Shown: positions 63,284 through 64,000 of the stretch, piece by piece
How the letters are laid out: the number at the start of each line of letters is the position of its first letter
Numbering within the stretch: position 1 is the stretch's first letter
Assembly (NCBI RefSeq): GCF_030296615.1
Contig: NZ_AP027732.1
Span: 1,488,001 to 1,552,000 of the forward strand
Reading direction: 5' to 3'
Length of the DNA stretch: 64,000 bases
From: Frondihabitans sucicola
GTDB taxonomy: Bacteria; Actinomycetota; Actinomycetes; Actinomycetales; Microbacteriaceae
Translations under genes and position numbers: made by a program
The notes under the pieces: generated by a model
The model's database searches: none
Told to the model about the DNA's origin: nothing
The model's input: only the letters and a program-made list of their open reading frames with translations

Positions 63284-64000
63284 GCGGCGACAGCCGTCTC
63301 GGGCGTCGCCGGATCGACGCCGGCCCCGGTGATGCCGGCGGTCGACTCGATCACCGCCGTCATCTTCTTCGCGAGGGCCTCGTAGAACATGCTCAGCGGG
63401 AACTCGTCGTCGAGGACCTTGTCGGTGTAGCCCTTCGGGGGACCGTCCAGCGGCAGGTCGCGCGTGGCCCACGCCGAGGCCGGATGCGGGGTGAGCGTCG
63501 CGGCGACGAGATCGTAGGCCGCGAGCCAGTGTGCGACCTTCGGCCGGTCGATCGACTTCCAGTAGAGCTCGTCGATGGCTGTGCCCAGGGCGATCACGAC
63601 GTCGGGGACTTCGTCCCAGTCGATGGCGAGCTGCGTGTCGGTCCAGTGCAGAACGTGGTGCTGGTGCAGCCAGGCGAACAGCAGCTGGCCGCCGAGACCG
63701 TCGTAGTTGCGCACGCGCGACCCGGTGATCGCGAACCGGAAGATGCGGTCGAACAGGACCGCGTACTGCACGAGCTGGGCGCGCTCGCGGGTCAGGTCGT
63801 CGGTGTCGGCGCTGCGCGTGAGACGCACCGCCTCGCGGTACGCGGTGAGGTCGCAGCGGAGCTCTTCGAGCGAGTAGAGGAAGAACGGCATCCGCTGCTT
63901 GATCATGAAGGGATCGAACGGGAGGTCGCCGCGCATGTGCGTGCGGTCGTGGATGAGATCCCACATCACGAACGTCTCTTCGGCCAGGTGCTGGTCGTCC
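63280..64000 (-). CDS. Conserved protein of unknown function (DUF6421-like), 5' end missing
   Basis: The frame is open to the window edge (upstream codons read DDQHLAEETF before VMWD), so only the C-terminal 239 residues are seen. MWDLIHDRTHMRGDLPFDPFMIKQ and FFLYSLEELRCDLTAY, then FRFAITGSRVRNYDGLGGQLLFAWLHQHHVLHWTD, are His-rich and look like metal sites. I take it for the actinobacterial family DUF6421 (recollection, not verified). It is the first gene of a unit with an SDR and threonine aldolase. No tryptophan-dioxygenase motif is present. Confidence 0.6.
   Translation of the reverse strand, partial: DDQHLAEETFVMWDLIHDRTHMRGDLPFDPFMIKQRMPFFLYSLEELRCDLTAYREAVRLTRSADTDDLTRERAQLVQYAVLFDRIFRFAITGSRVRNYDGLGGQLLFAWLHQHHVLHWTDTQLAIDWDEVPDVVIALGTAIDELYWKSIDRPKVAHWLAAYDLVAATLTPHPASAWATRDLPLDGPPKGYTDKVLDDEFPLSMFYEALAKKMTAVIESTAGITGAGVDPATPETAVAA

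Noticed and set aside
63280..64000. Tryptophan 2,3-dioxygenase for the gene at the right edge
   Set aside because: The His-rich look is superficial; the typical dioxygenase motifs are missing.
1..64000. tRNA, rRNA, CRISPR, insertion sequences, phage genes
   Set aside because: I looked for conserved cloverleaf stems, regularly spaced repeats, and transposase or integrase motifs and saw none.

Overview
The window is GC-rich actinobacterial DNA. Codon third positions are strongly G/C, many neighbouring genes overlap by 4 bp (ATGA or GTGA), GTG starts are frequent, and several regulator genes appear to be transcribed without a leader. The gene repertoire (many LacI, ROK and GntR regulators with carbohydrate ABC and MFS transporters, and sugar ABC operons that lack their own ATPase) fits Microbacteriaceae. 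I cannot name the genus. It looks like a chromosomal region devoted to carbohydrate and small-molecule catabolism; I saw no tRNA, rRNA, CRISPR array, transposase or phage gene.

Layout: (1) 1-16386 is a sialic-acid locus. It holds a Gfo/Idh oxidoreductase (cut by the window edge), a LacI regulator, an MFS transporter, an N-acetylneuraminate lyase-like DapA protein, an FAH-family protein, a ROK kinase (NanK-like), NanE and NagB. A secreted sialidase, a GntR/FCD regulator, a five-component oligopeptide-type ABC transporter and a second NanA-like lyase follow. One palindromic operator family, ACATCAGACGTCTGATGT, stands before the MFS gene, the sialidase and the ABC operon. (2) 16407-20623: an HxlR/hydrolase pair, an AI-2E-type permease, and a MarR/MFS efflux pair. 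(3) 20770-27591: a LacI-headed operon of unknown substrate with an FAD oxidoreductase, a hydantoinase-A/oxoprolinase-like protein, an HExxH protein and a permease. (4) 27614-35825: a secreted glycoside hydrolase divergent from a sugar ABC transporter, followed by an NAD-dependent epimerase/dehydrogenase, a ManD/RspA-type dehydratase and a galactonate-dehydratase-like enzyme. (5) 35947-39254: a lipoprotein, a membrane protein, a Fic-like/HTH pair resembling a toxin-antitoxin module, and a small protein. (6) 39308-47344: LacI and ROK regulators, a large secreted glycosidase, a DUF2961 protein, a GntR regulator and a CynX-like transporter. (7) 47405-49165: an ABC-F gene with a leader-peptide/hairpin attenuator-like leader. 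(8) 49215-53722: a nucleoside-ribose operon (LacI, nucleoside hydrolase, MFS, ribokinase). (9) 53741-64000: PHP phosphoesterase/MFS/TetR, Lrp/alanine dehydrogenase, a methylenetetrahydrofolate reductase-like protein, AlkC, a threonine aldolase/SDR/unknown-protein trio and small hypotheticals.

A caution runs through the annotation. At least 17 genes carry single-base frame disruptions. In many of them adding one G or C to a short homopolymer restores a conserved motif exactly, for example the LSGGQ signature of an ABC ATPase and the GGGxGG motif of an FAD enzyme. They affect unrelated genes throughout the window, so I read most of them as sequencing or assembly errors rather than pseudogenes. 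I annotate these genes over their full span with the break marked.

How the genes work together: in region 1 the sialidase would release sialic acid outside the cell, the MFS and/or ABC system would import it, a NanA lyase would split it into pyruvate and ManNAc, and ROK kinase, NanE and NagB would carry the amino sugar to fructose-6-P. NagA (deacetylase) is not in the window. Region 4 would release a glycoside outside, import it, and oxidise and dehydrate sugar acids towards 2-keto-3-deoxy acids. Region 8 would hydrolyse nucleosides and phosphorylate the ribose.
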